NCBI GenBank assembly: GCA_023819375.1
Contig: JAMWDI010000005.1
Location: 136,423-200,422, forward strand
Origin: Candidatus Omnitrophota bacterium
GTDB taxonomy: Bacteria > Ratteibacteria > UBA8468 > B48-G9 > JAFGKM01
Direction of reading: 5' to 3'
DNA length: 64,000 nt
In this document: in pieces, positions 16,346 to 23,630 of the stretch
Numbering within the stretch: the first letter of the stretch is position 1
How the letters are laid out: every line of letters starts with the position of its first letter
Program-made: the position numbers and the translations under genes
Notes under the pieces: generated by a model
What the model saw: the letters and a program-made list of their open reading frames with translations, nothing else
Databases searched by the model: none
What the model was told of the DNA's origin: nothing

Positions 16346-16765
16346 ATGAAAGTTTTAACTCCTATAGAAGCGATTAAAAAAAGATGTAAAGAATGTCTGG
16401 GATATGAACAAGACCCAAAAGAATGTAATGGGAAAGAGACAGAGGGACTTATAGGAACACAGGAAGACATTATAGGCAGGAATTATGAATGTCCTCTATA
16501 TCTCTATAGGACAGGAAATAGACCATTAAAGGAAGAGAAGTCAAGATTGAAAGAGTTAAATATTAAGATATTGTCTCCTATTAAAGCCATTAAGGAATAT
16601 TGTTTAAGATGCTGTAATGGAGATAGGAAGTATTTAAAGAATTGTCCAAGCCAAGATTGTCCTTTATGGGAATATAGGTTAGGTAAAAATCCTCATTTAA
16701 AAGGAAAAAGAAAAAAACCCATAGGGTTAAGACCTATTAAAATAGGGGTAAAAAATGGTAGTTGA
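16346..16765 (+). CDS. Cys-rich protein with two metal-binding-like repeats
   Basis: The 139-residue product is an internal duplication. Each half begins (L)(T/S)PI(E/K)AIK followed by a C-x2-C pair (KRCKECLG, EYCLRCCNG), a second Cys region, and the closing motif CPL(Y/W)xYRxG(N/K)xP. Similar proteins are common in prophages and integrated elements and are presumed to bind zinc. AAGGAGG precedes the ATG by five bases. It lies between the ATPase and the excisionase, and a 34-codon membrane peptide gene begins inside its 3' end. Function unknown; nucleic-acid binding is plausible. Confidence 0.75.
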   Translation: MKVLTPIEAIKKRCKECLGYEQDPKECNGKETEGLIGTQEDIIGRNYECPLYLYRTGNRPLKEEKSRLKELNIKILSPIKAIKEYCLRCCNGDRKYLKNCPSQDCPLWEYRLGKNPHLKGKRKKPIGLRPIKIGVKNGS

Positions 16766-16859
16766 TGTGGGATTTTTTAAAAAATTAGACACGATTTTTA
16801 TCTGGTTAATAGTTTTATACTACCTAATAAAAAACAAAGGGATTTTTTTAAAAAAATGA
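16755..16859 (+). CDS. 34-residue single-pass membrane peptide
   Basis: The ATG at 16755 lies inside the end of the Cys-rich gene and the stop at 16857-16859 overlaps the excisionase ATG as ATGA. The product is MVVDVGFFKKLDTIFIWLIVLYYLIKNKGIFLKK with a hydrophobic helix at residues 12-26 and a basic tail. The double overlap with genes on both sides, which fills the gap exactly, argues that it is translated in the operon. A holin-like or leak-pore role is possible but unsupported. Confidence 0.5.
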   Translation: MVVDVGFFKKLDTIFIWLIVLYYLIKNKGIFLKK

Positions 16860-17080
16860 GTAATGAAATTAGAAAAAGATTACTAACAATTAAGGAAGCC
16901 AGTGAATATCTCGGAATATCAGTTAGAGGACTTTACTTAATGGTTTATAGAAGACAGATACCATTTGTTAAACTTGGAGGGAAAATAAGATTTGATGTTA
17001 AAAAACTTGATGAATGGATAGAGAAAAACACTATACCATCAGCAGAAGATTTGATTGAAAAAAAGATTATGTTAAAATAG
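16856..17080 (+). CDS. Excisionase-family helix-turn-helix protein
   Basis: The 74-residue product reads LLTIKEASEYLGISVRGLYLMVYRRQIPFVKLGGKIRFDVKKLDEWIEKN. This is the winged MerR-like helix-turn-helix of the HTH_17/excisionase family (TIKEASEYLGIS...RxxIPxxKxGxxxRF). It lies six bases before the integrase ATG and overlaps the small membrane peptide gene. As an Xis-like factor it would set recombination direction at the tRNA-Ser attachment site; it may also repress the operon. Confidence 0.88.
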   Translation: MSNEIRKRLLTIKEASEYLGISVRGLYLMVYRRQIPFVKLGGKIRFDVKKLDEWIEKNTIPSAEDLIEKKIMLK

Positions 17081-17086
17081 AATAAA

Positions 17087-18181
17087 ATGGGAAGAGTATT
17101 TCAAATAGGGAAAACTTGGTATATTGATGTATCCTATAAGGGGAAGAGAATAAGAGAAGCAGTTGGTAAAGATAAAAAACTTGCCATTACTATACTAAAG
17201 AAAAAAGAGATTGAACTTATTGAGAACAGACATCTGGATATAAAAAGAAATGCAAAGGTTAAATTTTCTGATTTTTCAACGTACTTTCTTAATACATACT
17301 CAAAAGTAAATAAAAAAAGTTGGAAGAGAGACCAATTAAGCATAAACCATTTAAATAAGTTTTTTGGTAGTAAATTTCTATATGAGATAACAAGTAAAGA
17401 CATAGAAGAATATAAGAAAAAACGATTAGAAACAGGAATAAAAACATCTACCCTTAATAGGGAACTTGCTTGTTTAAAAACAATACTAAATAAAGCAGTA
17501 GAATGGGAATATTTAAAAGAGACACCACCAAAGATAAAACTATTTAAGGAAAATAACCAGAGAGTAAGATATTTAACAGAAAATGAAGCAAAAACTTTAA
17601 TAGATTTATCCCCAGAACCATTAAAGGGTATAATAATAATTGCATTAAATACAGGTATGAGACAAGGAGAAATATTAAATCTTAAATGGAAAGATATTGA
17701 TTTTAAGGAGAAAATAATTACCATATGGGATACAAAGAGCAAAGAAAAAAGATATATACCTATAAATGAGATTGTTTATAACACATTACTAAATATTGAT
17801 AGAAATCCAGAAAGTGAATATGTATTTTATGGAGAAGACCCTAAAAAACCTATTTCAGGAAGTTATATAACACATTCATTTAACAGGATAGTAAAAAAAG
17901 CAGGGATAAAAGATTTTAGATTTCACGATTTAAGACATACATTTGCAAGTTGGCTTGTAATGAAAGGAGTAAACTTGAAAACTATACAGGAATTACTTGG
18001 ACATAAAGACCAAAGAATGACGTTAAGATATTCACATTTATCCCCTGAAGTAAAAAAAGAAGCAGTGGAAATTCTATCAGAGAATTTTAATTTTGGCAAA
18101 AATACGGCAAAAGTCAATTTTAACAAAAATAAAAAAATTGTTAAAACCATTGATAGACAAAGGATTGGAGGGGTAGCATAG
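17087..18181 (+). CDS. int: Tyrosine recombinase (integrase) of the tRNA-Ser element
   Basis: The 364-residue product has an N-terminal AP2-like arm-binding start (GRVFQIGKTWYIDVSYKGKR), a SAM-like core-binding domain (about 60-150) and a catalytic domain. The active-site set is complete: Arg in NTGMRQGEIL, Lys in the beta-hairpin (DTKSKEKR), His-x-x-Arg in HDLRHTF, His in LLGHKDQ and the nucleophile Tyr in LRYSHL. The last five codons (GGVA and TAG) are the first 15 bases of the tRNA-Ser gene. The recombinase gene is thus physically fused to its own attachment site, and its stop codon is tRNA positions 13-15. It catalyses insertion at the tRNA anticodon region. Confidence 0.95.
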   Translation: MGRVFQIGKTWYIDVSYKGKRIREAVGKDKKLAITILKKKEIELIENRHLDIKRNAKVKFSDFSTYFLNTYSKVNKKSWKRDQLSINHLNKFFGSKFLYEITSKDIEEYKKKRLETGIKTSTLNRELACLKTILNKAVEWEYLKETPPKIKLFKENNQRVRYLTENEAKTLIDLSPEPLKGIIIIALNTGMRQGEILNLKWKDIDFKEKIITIWDTKSKEKRYIPINEIVYNTLLNIDRNPESEYVFYGEDPKKPISGSYITHSFNRIVKKAGIKDFRFHDLRHTFASWLVMKGVNLKTIQELLGHKDQRMTLRYSHLSPEVKKEAVEILSENFNFGKNTAKVNFNKNKKIVKTIDRQRIGGVA

Positions 18182-18257
18182 TGGTCTAATGCGGCGGATT
18201 GCTAATCCGTTGGTCGGTCGAAAGGCCGGCCCGTGGGTTCGAATCCCACCCCCTCCG
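18167..18257 (+). tRNA. tRNA-Ser (anticodon GCT)
   Basis: The 91-base gene has acceptor arms GGAGGGG/CCCCTCC, a D-stem GCAT/ATGC, an anticodon loop TTGCTAA (GCT, reading AGC/AGU), a long GC-rich variable arm (GGTCGG...CCGGCC) typical of serine tRNAs and a T-arm GTGGG TTCGAAT CCCAC. CCA is not encoded. The 5' half and upstream promoter region are supplied by the integrated element, while the 3' half is chromosomal. Its first 15 bases are shared with the integrase coding sequence. Confidence 0.97.
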
Positions 18258-18278
18258 CCGGAGCCCCGTCCTCCGAAG

Positions 18279-18875
18279 TTAAGAGAAATAAGGGAGATGC
18301 CATTTAAATTTTATAGCCAATAATCTTGTTAAAAAAACTATCAAAACACATACCAGTCCAGATATAGAAGATGAAAATCCAAAGATGATGAAAAGATAGA
18401 AAAAGAAACCTCCTAAAATAGAACAACTTGCATAAAATTCTTTACATAAAACAAGTGGAACATCTCCAGAAAGCAAATCCCTCATAATCCCTCCACCTAT
18501 TGCAGTTGAAAGTCCAAGAAGTATAATACCTATTAAACTAAGACCATTCTCATAAGCAATAATACAACCAGTAGAAGTAAATGCAGATAATCCAATAGCA
18601 TCTGATATTAAAAAAATTTTCTCTATAATTGGGGTTGTTTTTTTTCTTAATAAAATACCTATTAAGATGCCAAGAAGAGAAAATCCAATGTAGGAAGGTT
18701 CTGTAAGCATTTTTGGCAATTTATTTACAAGAATATCCCTGACAATCCCTCCACCAAGAGCAGTAATACAACCCAAAACTAAAATTCCAAATAAATCAAA
18801 TTCTTTTTGAATTCCTTTAATTGCACCTGAAAAGGAAAAAGTAATAAGACCGATAATATTTAAAAATGAAAACAT
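18279..18875 (-). CDS. TRIC-type/UPF0126 membrane channel protein
   Basis: The 198-residue product has seven hydrophobic segments arranged as two repeats, each with a glycine-rich signature: ALGGGIVRDIL (about residue 39) and AIGGGIMRDLLSGDVP (about 125). This duplicated GGGxxRD motif defines the UPF0126 (YicG) family, structurally related to trimeric intracellular cation channels; some members transport glycine. It is the last gene of a minus-strand run beginning with the pseudopilins at 21627, one base from the previous stop. Convergent with the element, it is probably the original chromosomal neighbour of tRNA-Ser. Confidence 0.9.
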   Translation of the reverse strand: MFSFLNIIGLITFSFSGAIKGIQKEFDLFGILVLGCITALGGGIVRDILVNKLPKMLTEPSYIGFSLLGILIGILLRKKTTPIIEKIFLISDAIGLSAFTSTGCIIAYENGLSLIGIILLGLSTAIGGGIMRDLLSGDVPLVLCKEFYASCSILGGFFFYLFIIFGFSSSISGLVCVLIVFLTRLLAIKFKWHLPYFS

Positions 18876-18876
18876 T

Positions 18877-19473
18877 TCAGAATGACAATTTATTTTTTAG
18901 TCGGACAGATGTTTCTATTCTCATAGGAACCATTTTTTTCATGGCAGGATGTGTTGCCTTTCCTATAAGAATTATCCTTACAAGAGTTGTTTCAGTATTT
19001 AATTTTTCATCTATAATATTTCTTCCATTTGCATCATAATATTCAAATCTTGAACCACTTAAAAGATACACTTTTTTATTCAGATCTAAATCAACATCAT
19101 TTTGATATAAACTTGTCTCCCCTCTATCTGTATCTTTTATTTTTATTTGATATATTACAGTATTTTTTGCTGTTGAATCAGAAAATACAAGTGTGTATTT
19201 GTCCAAAGAGACAGGTGGGTTTACTTGTGAACATATATTTCCAGCATCTTTTAAACCTAAAACTCCTTTCCTTCCATTTGTTATTATATCTATCATCTGA
19301 CTTAAAACTTCTCCAACTTCATTATAAGCATTTATTATATTTCTTGTCCTTGCTGCTCTTACGTAAAGAAGTGTAATTAAAGTGAAAACAACAACAAGGA
19401 TAGTTAAAGCCACAAGAATTTCAAGAATAGTAAATCCCTTTTTATCCATTTTTGCCCTCTCAATAAAGTCCAT
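18877..19473 (-). CDS. Pseudopilin (PilW/GspJ-like)
   Basis: The 198-residue product starts with a basic leader MDFIERAKMDKKGFTILEILVALTI, a class III prepilin site cut after Gly with Phe and Glu at mature positions 1 and 5, and a hydrophobic helix continuing to about residue 35. The globular part (TLVFSDSTAKNTVIYQIKI, LYQNDVDLDL) has the beta-rich pattern of minor pseudopilins of the GspJ/PilW type. It is encoded in a minus-strand operon after a PilX-like and a PilV/GspI-like gene, overlapping the latter by 14 bp. The likely true start may be the internal Met nearer the cleavage site (MDKKGF). Role: pilus tip or pseudopilus assembly. Confidence 0.82.
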   Translation of the reverse strand: MDFIERAKMDKKGFTILEILVALTILVVVFTLITLLYVRAARTRNIINAYNEVGEVLSQMIDIITNGRKGVLGLKDAGNICSQVNPPVSLDKYTLVFSDSTAKNTVIYQIKIKDTDRGETSLYQNDVDLDLNKKVYLLSGSRFEYYDANGRNIIDEKLNTETTLVRIILIGKATHPAMKKMVPMRIETSVRLKNKLSF

Positions 19474-19945
19474 CCCTTGTTCTATAAATTTTATGCTTTA
19501 ATAATACTTTATTCCCTTTTCTTCTTAAAATATAGATTGTAATTTCTAAAGACATTGCATTATCATACATATTTTCATTAAAATTCTGTATAAGGTTTCC
19601 AGAACCATCTTTTCCTTGAACAAACCTTATAATTCTAAAATCATTTCTATAACTTTCTGGTGTAAAATCGGTATAAGGACAGGGATTATCATTTATATAT
19701 ATAATAGATTCTGATTCTACTTCATCTCCAAAATCTCTCTGTCTATCATAATAAATTGGTGGAAAGTCAATATTTTTAACTTCTTCAATTGTATATTGTA
19801 ATAAAGCAGTTGCAATAGTTAATTCATTTGCTTTTTTTATAACATTTAAATTACCTGAAATTATAAGAAGACCTGTTGCAATGACAGCAGCAATTAAAAA
19901 GATAGAAATCACAACTTCAATTAAAGTTAATCCTTTCTTTACCAT
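19460..19945 (-). CDS. Pseudopilin (PilV/GspI-like)
   Basis: The 161-residue product begins MVKKGLTLIEVVISIFLIAAV, a class III leader with cleavage after Gly, Leu instead of Phe at mature position 1, and the conserved Glu5. The helix is followed by LLQYTIEEVKNIDFPP, a segment characteristic of PilV/GspI minor pseudopilins. Its start overlaps the stop of the PilX-like gene by 7 bp, and the next gene overlaps its own end. Together with its neighbours it would form the tip complex priming a type II/IV filament. Confidence 0.83.
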   Translation of the reverse strand: MVKKGLTLIEVVISIFLIAAVIATGLLIISGNLNVIKKANELTIATALLQYTIEEVKNIDFPPIYYDRQRDFGDEVESESIIYINDNPCPYTDFTPESYRNDFRIIRFVQGKDGSGNLIQNFNENMYDNAMSLEITIYILRRKGNKVLLKHKIYRTRDGLY

Positions 19946-21627
19946 TCAATTCTCCAACTTCCCAGCAGTGGTAAGTATCTTCTACGTCCGCCAACAAAAA
20001 ATTTAAATACTCCTTTAAAATCAATTTTTTTGAAATTTTCTGGATCATAATTTATTTGAATATTATTTCCTAAATTAACTTTCCCATTTGTGATTATTAA
20101 ACCATTTAGGTTTGTGTTTAGATTTATTTCTTGGGAAGTATTCTGGTAGAAAACAGAATATATACTGCCAATTAAATTACCTCCTGAAAGTATAAAATTT
20201 TCGGAAGATTCTGATTGGTTAAAAATTAAAAATTTATATAATGCAGGATTAATTTTTATTTCATTAGATATTAAAATGTTTGACTTTTTCCCAGAGCCAC
20301 CGGGAACAACATTATCAAAAAATATCATTATGCCAGCAATTTGGTTTTCTCCAAGGGTTATATTCACAGGAGAAGAAATGGTTAACTTTAAAGTGGTATT
20401 AGAGTCATTAAATAATAAAAGAGAACTTCTTGTTTGACTATTTGTTGAGTCTATTGTTAATGTACCACCATCAATATATATTTCATTCCTGCTCATTAAA
20501 CTTCCTTTAATATTTTTTGCAGTATTTCCCTTTATTTCTATCTTATCAATTCCAACAATATCACCTTTTATTTGTGGGCCTATAGAATTGTAATTTATAG
20601 TTATATTACGTCCTGCCCATAAAGTTGTCTGATTTTCTTTACCAATTGGATTTGGGTTAGAAACCCCAACATATTCAATTGTTATATCTTCTTCTGCAAC
20701 AAGCATCCCTTGTATATTTGGATTGTTGGGATTGGAAAAATCTAAATTTATATTCTGTTCAGAGTAAACAATCCCATTGTTGTTTAATGTAGTATTTCCT
20801 CGTATATTAACAAGTAATGAATAACTTGGATCGGTTTTCTCAAACTTCCATTTTTGATCTATGTTAGAAGATGATAAAGTGTAAATTTCTGTTGAAGAAG
20901 TACGAGTATAATTCCCCCCTGGTACTTCAACTTGTCCGTCTAAATCGGTGTCTTTAAAAATTCTATCGTAAGGGCCTGAATATTTTAAATCGTAAGGATT
21001 GGCTGGTTTATAATTTGTATTTAAAACAGGAACCTGTATGTTTGAAGCGATAGTCTTTGTAAAAGATGATGCTGAACCAGTAATAGAAAATGCAAAAATA
21101 TTTCCTTTTCCAGAAATACCATTTCCAAATTGAACACTGTTTGCATATATTAGATGTTTATTAAATGCTTCTGGAATTCCCTGGGTTTCTACACTTAAGC
21201 CTTCGTTTAATTTATCCCCTCTTTTAAGTTCTGTTTCACTTCTTATTTCAAAAGATATTTTTACTTGTCTACCTTTATATGAACCTACCGCAAGGATTTT
21301 TGTATCTTCACCAGTATTATCCGGATCTATTTTTAATTTACATTCACCCTTTTTACCCCCAACATAATATTCAATAGCAGTTTCCGGATTTGTTTCAGTT
21401 TGGCCTTCTCCCCATGGATAACAGCCAGTATCATATTTTTCATAATTTATTTTGTAAAGCCAATGTTGTATTCCTGCTTCTGCTATTTCAAGGGCTATTA
21501 GTTTATCTTTGTAGTAGTTTGCTCTTCTTAGTGAAATTGTTGCTGATAAAACAACTGTAAGAATAATTGAAGAAAACAAAACAATCATTACAATTACTGC
21601 AATTAAGGCTACACCTTTCTTTTTCAT
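19939..21627 (-). CDS. PilX/GspK-like protein with beta-helix-like body
   Basis: The 562-residue product starts MKKKGVALIAVIVMIVLFSSI, a prepilin-like N-terminus in which Val replaces the usual Phe and the Glu5 is missing, as in PilX/GspK proteins. The conserved segment ALEIAEAGIQHWLY follows the helix. The long body is Asn/Thr/Ile-rich with repeated short strands (GNTTLNNNGIVYSEQNI, IKGDIVGIDKIEIKGNT, SLMSRNEIYIDGGTL), suggesting a right-handed beta-helix or bactofilin-like surface domain. First gene of the minus-strand pilin operon; the divergent epimerase promoter lies about 85 bp away. Probably exported at a filament tip. Confidence 0.78.
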   Translation of the reverse strand: MKKKGVALIAVIVMIVLFSSIILTVVLSATISLRRANYYKDKLIALEIAEAGIQHWLYKINYEKYDTGCYPWGEGQTETNPETAIEYYVGGKKGECKLKIDPDNTGEDTKILAVGSYKGRQVKISFEIRSETELKRGDKLNEGLSVETQGIPEAFNKHLIYANSVQFGNGISGKGNIFAFSITGSASSFTKTIASNIQVPVLNTNYKPANPYDLKYSGPYDRIFKDTDLDGQVEVPGGNYTRTSSTEIYTLSSSNIDQKWKFEKTDPSYSLLVNIRGNTTLNNNGIVYSEQNINLDFSNPNNPNIQGMLVAEEDITIEYVGVSNPNPIGKENQTTLWAGRNITINYNSIGPQIKGDIVGIDKIEIKGNTAKNIKGSLMSRNEIYIDGGTLTIDSTNSQTRSSLLLFNDSNTTLKLTISSPVNITLGENQIAGIMIFFDNVVPGGSGKKSNILISNEIKINPALYKFLIFNQSESSENFILSGGNLIGSIYSVFYQNTSQEINLNTNLNGLIITNGKVNLGNNIQINYDPENFKKIDFKGVFKFFVGGRRRYLPLLGSWRIEW

Positions 21628-21698
21628 ATTTGCTCCACTTTATTTTACCTTTATCTTTTTTAAAATGTCAAATTTTCTCAAATTTTTATTAATTTGAC

Positions 21699-21719
21699 AT
21701 TTAAAATTTATGATATAAT
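21699..21719 (+). promoter_or_regulatory. Promoter with extended -10, leaderless epimerase mRNA
   Basis: TGATATAAT (21711-21719) is a perfect TATAAT preceded by the extended TGn element. A TTGACA lies upstream but only 14 bp away, so the extended -10 probably carries recognition. The ATG of the epimerase begins ten bases after the -10 box, leaving essentially no untranslated leader. Confidence 0.6.
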
Positions 21720-21729
21720 TATTTGGAAA

Positions 21730-22701
21730 ATGGGAAAGATTTTAGTAACAGGGGCTTGTGGTTTCATTGGTTGGAAAGTTTGTGAAAAATTGCTTGAAAG
21801 AGGAGAAGAAGTTTTAGGTGTTGATGATTTAAATGATTATTATGATGTAAGATTAAAAAATTGGCGTCTTGAAAAGTTAAGAAAAAATAAAAATTTCCTT
21901 TTTGTAAAATTTGACATCTCTAAAAAGGAAATAAGATATATAGTAAAGGAAGCAAAACCAGATATAATAATAAATCTTGCTGCTCGTGCTGGTGTAAGGG
22001 CAAGTATAGAAAATCCAGACATATATTATCAGACAAATGTTATAGGAAATTTAAATCTTCTTGAATGTGCAAAAGAATTTGGAATTAAAAAATTTATTTA
22101 TTCTTCAAGTTCTTCTTTATATGCTGGTTGTAAAATTCCATTTTCAGAGGACTTACCTGTAAATGAACCAATTTCTCCTTATGCAGCAAGTAAAAAAGCA
22201 GGAGAAATTACCTGTTTTACATACCATTACCTCTATGGCATAGATATTGTAATATTCAGATATTTTACTGTTTATGGACCTGCTGGAAGGCCTGATATGA
22301 GTATTTTTAAATTTATAAAGTTAATAGATGAGGAAAAAGAAATAACGGTTTATGGTGATGGAACTCAAAGTAGGGATTTTACTTATATAGATGATATTGC
22401 AGAAGGAACAATTTCTGGTTTGAATCTATCAGGTTTTCATATAATAAATCTTGGAAGCAGTTTTCCACATTCATTAAACGAAGTAATAAAAATAATTGAG
22501 GAAAAATTAAATAAAAAAGCAAAGATTGTTTATGCTCCATTCCCTAAAACAGATTTAAAAATAACATATGCTGATATTACAAAAGCCAAAAAATTATTGA
22601 ACTGGGAACCAAAAACAAAAATTGAAGAAGGGATTGAGAAAACAATACTCTGGTATATTGAAAATAAACACTGGCTTAAATATATTATGTTAAAGGACTG
22701 A
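21730..22701 (+). CDS. NAD-dependent epimerase, UDP-glucuronate 4-epimerase-like
   Basis: The start is set at ATG 21730 (MGKILVTGACGFIG); an in-frame upstream extension would have to be translated from the promoter itself. The 323-residue product is an extended short-chain dehydrogenase with the Rossmann motif TGACGFIG, the phrase DDLNDYYDVRLK typical of UDP-glucuronate epimerases, and the catalytic YxxxK in YAASKKAGE. The substrate pocket contains RYFTVYGPAGRPDM. It would interconvert UDP-glucuronate and UDP-galacturonate for envelope polysaccharide synthesis. Its stop overlaps the ATG of a second epimerase by one base (TGATG), implying coupled translation. Confidence 0.9.
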   Translation: MGKILVTGACGFIGWKVCEKLLERGEEVLGVDDLNDYYDVRLKNWRLEKLRKNKNFLFVKFDISKKEIRYIVKEAKPDIIINLAARAGVRASIENPDIYYQTNVIGNLNLLECAKEFGIKKFIYSSSSSLYAGCKIPFSEDLPVNEPISPYAASKKAGEITCFTYHYLYGIDIVIFRYFTVYGPAGRPDMSIFKFIKLIDEEKEITVYGDGTQSRDFTYIDDIAEGTISGLNLSGFHIINLGSSFPHSLNEVIKIIEEKLNKKAKIVYAPFPKTDLKITYADITKAKKLLNWEPKTKIEEGIEKTILWYIENKHWLKYIMLKD

Positions 22702-23630
22702 TGGCAAAAATTCTTGTAACTGGTGGAGCAGGATTTATAGGAAGTCATACAGTTGATAGATTGATTGAAGAAGGAAATGAAGTTGTTGTAATTGATAATC
22801 TTTCAACAGGTTTTTTAAAGAATTTAAATGAAAAAAGTATCTTCTTTAATGTGGATATAAGAGATAGAAAAAGATTAAAAGAAATATTTGAAAAGTACAA
22901 GTTTGATTTTGTTTTCCATTTTGCTGCTCAAATAAATGTAAGAAAAGGGGAAGAAGATCCATTTTTTGATGTAGATGTAAATGTCTTTGGTCTTTTAAAT
23001 CTTCTTGAGGAACTTAAAAAAAATCCACCTAAAAAAATTATTTTCTCATCAACAGGTGGAGTTATGTATGGGATGCCAGATATATATCCGACGCCTGAAT
23101 CAGTTGAACCTTTTCCTACGTGTATCTATGCAATCTCAAAATTAACCTGTGAAAAATTATTATATGCTTATTGGAAAAATTATGATATCAATTTTGTTGC
23201 TTTAAGATATGGAAATGTTTATGGTCCACGACAAAATTATCTTTCGGAAGCAGGAGTTATAGCAATTTTTATTTCAAGAATTATTGAAAGTAAAGAATGT
23301 GTAATTTTCGGAGATGGGGAACAAACAAGAGATTTTATTTATGTAGATGATGTAGTTGATGTAAATATGCTTTTTATGAAAAATGAATTAAATGGAATTT
23401 TCAATATTGGAACAGGAGTTGAAACAACAGTCAATAGAATTTTTGATATTATAAAAGAAAATATAAAAATGGATTGCAAAAAGGTTTATGGACCGCCTAA
23501 AAAAGGAGAACCAAGAAGGAGCTGTCTTTCAATTGAAAAAGTTAAAAATCTTACTGGATGGTTTCCTAAATATTCAATTGAAGAGGGAATTAAGAAGACT
23601 ATAGAATGGTTTTTATCTCAAAATCAATAA
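22701..23630 (+). CDS. UDP-glucose 4-epimerase-like NAD-dependent epimerase
   Basis: The 309-residue product begins MAKILVTGGAGFIGSHTVDRL, the GxxGxxG dinucleotide-binding motif, and has the catalytic Tyr and Lys in YAISKLTCE. RYGNVYGPRQ and GDGEQTRDFIYVDDV are signature segments of the GalE/RfbB branch. It is translationally coupled to the preceding epimerase, so both probably act on nucleotide sugars for surface glycans. The exact sugar is uncertain; GalE is the nearest well-known relative. It ends 7 bp inside the convergent pseudopilin gene. Confidence 0.9.
   Translation: MAKILVTGGAGFIGSHTVDRLIEEGNEVVVIDNLSTGFLKNLNEKSIFFNVDIRDRKRLKEIFEKYKFDFVFHFAAQINVRKGEEDPFFDVDVNVFGLLNLLEELKKNPPKKIIFSSTGGVMYGMPDIYPTPESVEPFPTCIYAISKLTCEKLLYAYWKNYDINFVALRYGNVYGPRQNYLSEAGVIAIFISRIIESKECVIFGDGEQTRDFIYVDDVVDVNMLFMKNELNGIFNIGTGVETTVNRIFDIIKENIKMDCKKVYGPPKKGEPRRSCLSIEKVKNLTGWFPKYSIEEGIKKTIEWFLSQNQ

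Larger units (their letters stand above)
9889..18208 (+). mobile_element. 8.3-kb integrative element in tRNA-Ser(GCT)
   Basis: The element lies between 19-bp identical direct repeats (9889-9907 and 18190-18208) within a longer 42-bp tRNA-Ser 5'-half repeat. It contains an integrase adjacent to the right end, an excisionase-like gene, a CHC2 primase, a P-loop ATPase, DUF5659, toxin-antitoxin genes and membrane-protein cargo. No capsid, portal, terminase, relaxase or type IV secretion gene is seen. It resembles a small satellite or plasmid-like integrative element that replicates autonomously after excision; mobilisation by a helper is inference. Unusually, it replaces the 5' half of the tRNA and not the 3' half. 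Confidence 0.9.

Noticed and set aside
17134-17742. 202-codon frame opposite the integrase gene
   Set aside because: It lies wholly inside the integrase gene, which has a complete catalytic set; the opposite frame is hydrophobic by composition only.
18258-18278. Terminator after tRNA-Ser
   Set aside because: The 21 bases before the TRIC gene's stop contain a GC-rich patch but no stem with a T-run.
21694-21729. N-terminal extension of the first epimerase (MTFKIYDIIIWK)
   Set aside because: The extension is encoded by the -10 promoter region itself, and the true start MGKILVTG begins the Rossmann fold normally.
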